From assembly GCA_024639035.1 (NCBI GenBank), contig JAHEJE010000135.1, positions 1-7,684 of the forward strand: a DNA stretch of 7,684 nucleotides, in the 5' to 3' direction. The stretch comes from Alphaproteobacteria bacterium. Its GTDB lineage: Bacteria; Pseudomonadota; Alphaproteobacteria; Rhizobiales; Aestuariivirgaceae. Positions 6,045-7,684 of this stretch are shown here, piece after piece. Numbering within the stretch: the first letter of the stretch is position 1; the number at the start of each line of letters is the position of its first letter. Below the pieces are notes generated by a model, which was given only the letters and a program-made list of their open reading frames with translations, ran no database searches and was not told the origin of the DNA. A program made the position numbers and the translations under genes.

Positions 6045-6650
6045 TCAGGCGTTCACATCGGCAAGGCGGGCGACATAGCGCGCCAGCATGTCGATTTCAA
6101 CATTCACCGCAGCGCCGGCCTGCAATTCGTTCCAGGTGGTGGCCGCGCGGGTGTGCGGGATCACATTCACGGTAAATTCGCTGGCCTCGACATCGTTGAC
6201 CGTCAGCGAGATGCCATCGAGGGCGATCGATCCCTTCGGGGCGATGTAGCGGGCCAGGTCGTCCGGCACCCGCAGACGGATGTTCATCGAGTCGCCGACC
6301 GGGGTTATCGAGACGACTTCACATTTCGAATCAACATGGCCGGAGACGATATGGCCGCCGATCTCGTCGCCCAGCTTCATCGCCCGCTCCAGGTTGATGC
6401 GGCTGCCCTTGCGCCATTGGCCAAGGCTGGTCTTGTCGAGCGTTTCCGCTGAAACATCGACCGAAAACACCCCGCGCCCGTCGTCGGCGCGGGCCGTGTC
6501 GACCACCGTCAGGCAGGCACCGGAACAGCAGATCGACGCGCCGATGGCGATCGTGTCGATGTCGTAATTGCAGGCGATATCGAGGCGCAGGCTGCCGCTG
6601 CCGCTGGTGTCGACGACCTCGCCGATATCGCTCACAATGCCGGTAAACAT
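6045..6650 (-). CDS. ribE: Riboflavin synthase alpha chain (C-terminal part of a frame shared with ribD)
   Basis: Converts two molecules of 6,7-dimethyl-8-ribityllumazine into riboflavin and a pyrimidine that is recycled by RibH. Counted from the ATG at 6650-6648 it has 201 residues, the normal length of a complete enzyme. The start reads MFTGIVSDIGEV, the hallmark of the family. Two lumazine-binding repeats are visible: the first with GASICCSGACLTVV, the second with HIVSGHVDS and GSIALDGISLTVND. AAGGAA at 6662-6657 lies 6 nt before the ATG, so separate translation is likely even though the frame is open into ribD upstream (see the joint entry). Symbols differ between species: this enzyme is ribE in Bacillus and many alphaproteobacteria and ribC in E. 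coli. Confidence 0.92.
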   Translation of the reverse strand: MFTGIVSDIGEVVDTSGSGSLRLDIACNYDIDTIAIGASICCSGACLTVVDTARADDGRGVFSVDVSAETLDKTSLGQWRKGSRINLERAMKLGDEIGGHIVSGHVDSKCEVVSITPVGDSMNIRLRVPDDLARYIAPKGSIALDGISLTVNDVEASEFTVNVIPHTRAATTWNELQAGAAVNVEIDMLARYVARLADVNA

Positions 6651-7684
6651 GGCGTTTTCCTTCGTTGCCCTGTCATACTGCCTGAGGGTGTCATCACCAA
6701 GCCTTTCCTCAGCCGTCAGGCGGAAGCGGCCGGCCGCGGTCACCGTTTTCAGAGCCATGCCGCCCAGGGCTTCCAGGCCGGCCGCGCCGAGCACCTGCGG
6801 GGCGGTGAAAAAATTCACCTCGTCGATCAGGTCCGCTTCGAGCAGCGCCCGGGCCATATGGGCGCCGCCTTCGGCCATCACCGTGTTGATGCCGCGCCCG
6901 CCGAGGCGCAGCATGGCCTCGTGCAGGTCGACCTTGCCGTCCGGCGTACTGGCGCAATAGACCAGCGTGGCGCCCTTCCCGGTCAGAGCATCGGCCTTGG
7001 CCGGATCGGCGCCGCTGCAGGTCAGGACCCACAAGGGAACCTCGCCGGCGGTGCGCACCAGTTCACAGTCGAGCGGGATCGACAACCGCGAATCGCTTAC
7101 CAGCCGCACCGGCGATCGGTCCTCAAGCCCCGGCAGCCGGCAGGTCAGCGCCGGGTCGTCGGCCATCACCGTGCTGACGCCGACCAGAATGGCGTCGGCC
7201 TGGGCGCGCATCAGGTGCACCCTGGCGCTCGCCTGCGGCCCGGTGATGCGGGTCGGCCGGCCGCGCTCGGCGGTAATCTTGCCGTCGGCCGACATGGCCA
7301 GCTTCAGCATCACATGCGGCCGGCCGGAACGCTTGCGCGACATGAACCCGGCCAGGTCGCGCCCGGCCTCGGCGTCCAGCACCCCGGTCGCCACCTCGAT
7401 GCCGGCGGCGCGCAAGGCGGCGGTGCCCTGCCCCGCCACCCGCACATCCGGGTCGGCGGCGGCGATCACCACGCGCGCCAGGCGGGCCTCGATCAACGCC
7501 CTGGAACAGGGCGGCGTGCGGCCGAAATGGTTGCATGGCTCAAGCGTCACATAGGCGGTCGCACCGCGCGTGGCCTCGCCGGCCATGGCGATGGCGCGGG
7601 TTTCGCCATGCGGGCGTCCGCCGGGGGCGGTCCAGCCAAGCCCGACCGGCATGCCGCCCGCAACGATCACGCAGCCCACCGCCG
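6045..7684 (-). CDS. ribD: RibD deaminase/reductase, 5' partial, in frame with riboflavin synthase (RibD-RibE fusion frame)
   Basis: The frame runs from the right window edge to 6045 with no stop. The part from 7684 to about 6651 is RibD, which deaminates and then reduces the pyrimidine intermediate of riboflavin synthesis. The first visible residues, AVGCVIV, belong to the usual NPAVGCVIV near residue 30, so the true start lies outside the window. The deaminase zinc site is present: His and Glu in RPHGET (7610-7602) and both Cys in EPCNHFGRTPPC. The reductase part follows, with LKLAMSADGKI, RAQADAILVGVSTVMADDPALT and MAEGGAHMARALLEADLIDEV. RibD homology ends near GDDTLRQY; then DRATKENA leads straight into MFTGIV of riboflavin synthase at 6650. 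Either the product is a RibD-RibE fusion or the ribD stop was lost by a small mutation or sequencing error: a TGA exists out of frame at 6675-6673. The ribE start and its binding site are kept. Confidence 0.88.
   Translation of the reverse strand, partial: AVGCVIVAGGMPVGLGWTAPGGRPHGETRAIAMAGEATRGATAYVTLEPCNHFGRTPPCSRALIEARLARVVIAAADPDVRVAGQGTAALRAAGIEVATGVLDAEAGRDLAGFMSRKRSGRPHVMLKLAMSADGKITAERGRPTRITGPQASARVHLMRAQADAILVGVSTVMADDPALTCRLPGLEDRSPVRLVSDSRLSIPLDCELVRTAGEVPLWVLTCSGADPAKADALTGKGATLVYCASTPDGKVDLHEAMLRLGGRGINTVMAEGGAHMARALLEADLIDEVNFFTAPQVLGAAGLEALGGMALKTVTAAGRFRLTAEERLGDDTLRQYDRATKENAMFTGIVSDIGEVVDTSGSGSLRLDIACNYDIDTIAIGASICCSGACLTVVDTARADDGRGVFSVDVSAETLDKTSLGQWRKGSRINLERAMKLGDEIGGHIVSGHVDSKCEVVSITPVGDSMNIRLRVPDDLARYIAPKGSIALDGISLTVNDVEASEFTVNVIPHTRAATTWNELQAGAAVNVEIDMLARYVARLADVNA
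6657..6662 (-). promoter_or_regulatory. Ribosome binding site for ribE inside the joint ribD-ribE frame
   Basis: On the minus strand AAGGAA lies 6 nt upstream of the ATG that begins MFTGIV. Its strength and spacing suggest that riboflavin synthase can be translated as a separate protein although the preceding ribD frame has no stop. Confidence 0.55.

Noticed and set aside
5607..6452. Plus-strand open frame of 281 codons opposite ribH and ribE
   Set aside because: High-GC antisense shadow; the opposite strand encodes unmistakable RibH and RibE.
6967..7554. Plus-strand open frame opposite ribD
   Set aside because: Low-complexity Arg/Ser/Ala/Pro-rich product typical of antisense reading in high-GC genes.
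1..7684. CRISPR array, tRNA or rRNA gene
   Set aside because: No regularly spaced short repeats and no tRNA-like cloverleaf or rRNA-like sequence were noticed; the only large repeat is the nusB duplication.

Overview
The window looks like chromosomal DNA of a high-GC alphaproteobacterium. The main evidence is the minus-strand run ribD-ribE-ribH-nusB at the right, an order typical of that class, with alphaproteobacterial-looking protein sequences. Genus cannot be told from the sequence alone.

Layout, left to right. Positions 1-123 are an edge region that may hold the end or start of another gene. A TetR/AcrR-family regulator follows on the plus strand (124-765). At 770-1065 lies a detached minus-strand copy of the 3' part of nusB. 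Next come a small SnoaL-like (NTF2-fold) gene on the plus strand (1134-1508) and, convergent with it, a large gene (4794-1519, minus). The large protein (1091 aa) has a SAM domain, a class III adenylate cyclase domain with a complete set of catalytic residues, a STAND/AAA_16-type ATPase and a long helical TPR-like region. Upstream of it is a fragment of an IS1182-type transposase, broken at both ends (about 5119-4892). The rest is the riboflavin block: complete nusB (5616-5143), ribH (6032-5613), and ribE and ribD, which share one open frame (6045 to the right edge, ribD 5' end cut off).

The main structural finding is a direct repeat of 296 bp (770-1065 and 5131-5426) that differs at two positions, both silent in nusB. 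The copies are 4361 bp apart and bracket the cyclase/SnoaL/IS-remnant segment. The best reading is that about 4.1-4.4 kb of foreign DNA entered at nusB. The intact gene kept or regained its 3' end, and the other 3' end was left as a pseudogene beside the TetR gene. The inserted segment has visibly lower GC than the rib block and separates nusB from whatever used to follow it; thiL is the usual neighbour and is not seen here. No integrase is present in the window.

The second finding is the in-frame joining of ribD to ribE with no stop codon between them, while a good ribosome binding site and ATG for ribE remain inside the joint frame. The genes form a pathway: RibD (deaminase/reductase), RibH (lumazine synthase) and RibE (riboflavin synthase) make riboflavin, and NusB is the transcription antitermination factor commonly co-transcribed with them. 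The cyclase and SnoaL genes appear to be cargo without an obvious link to riboflavin.
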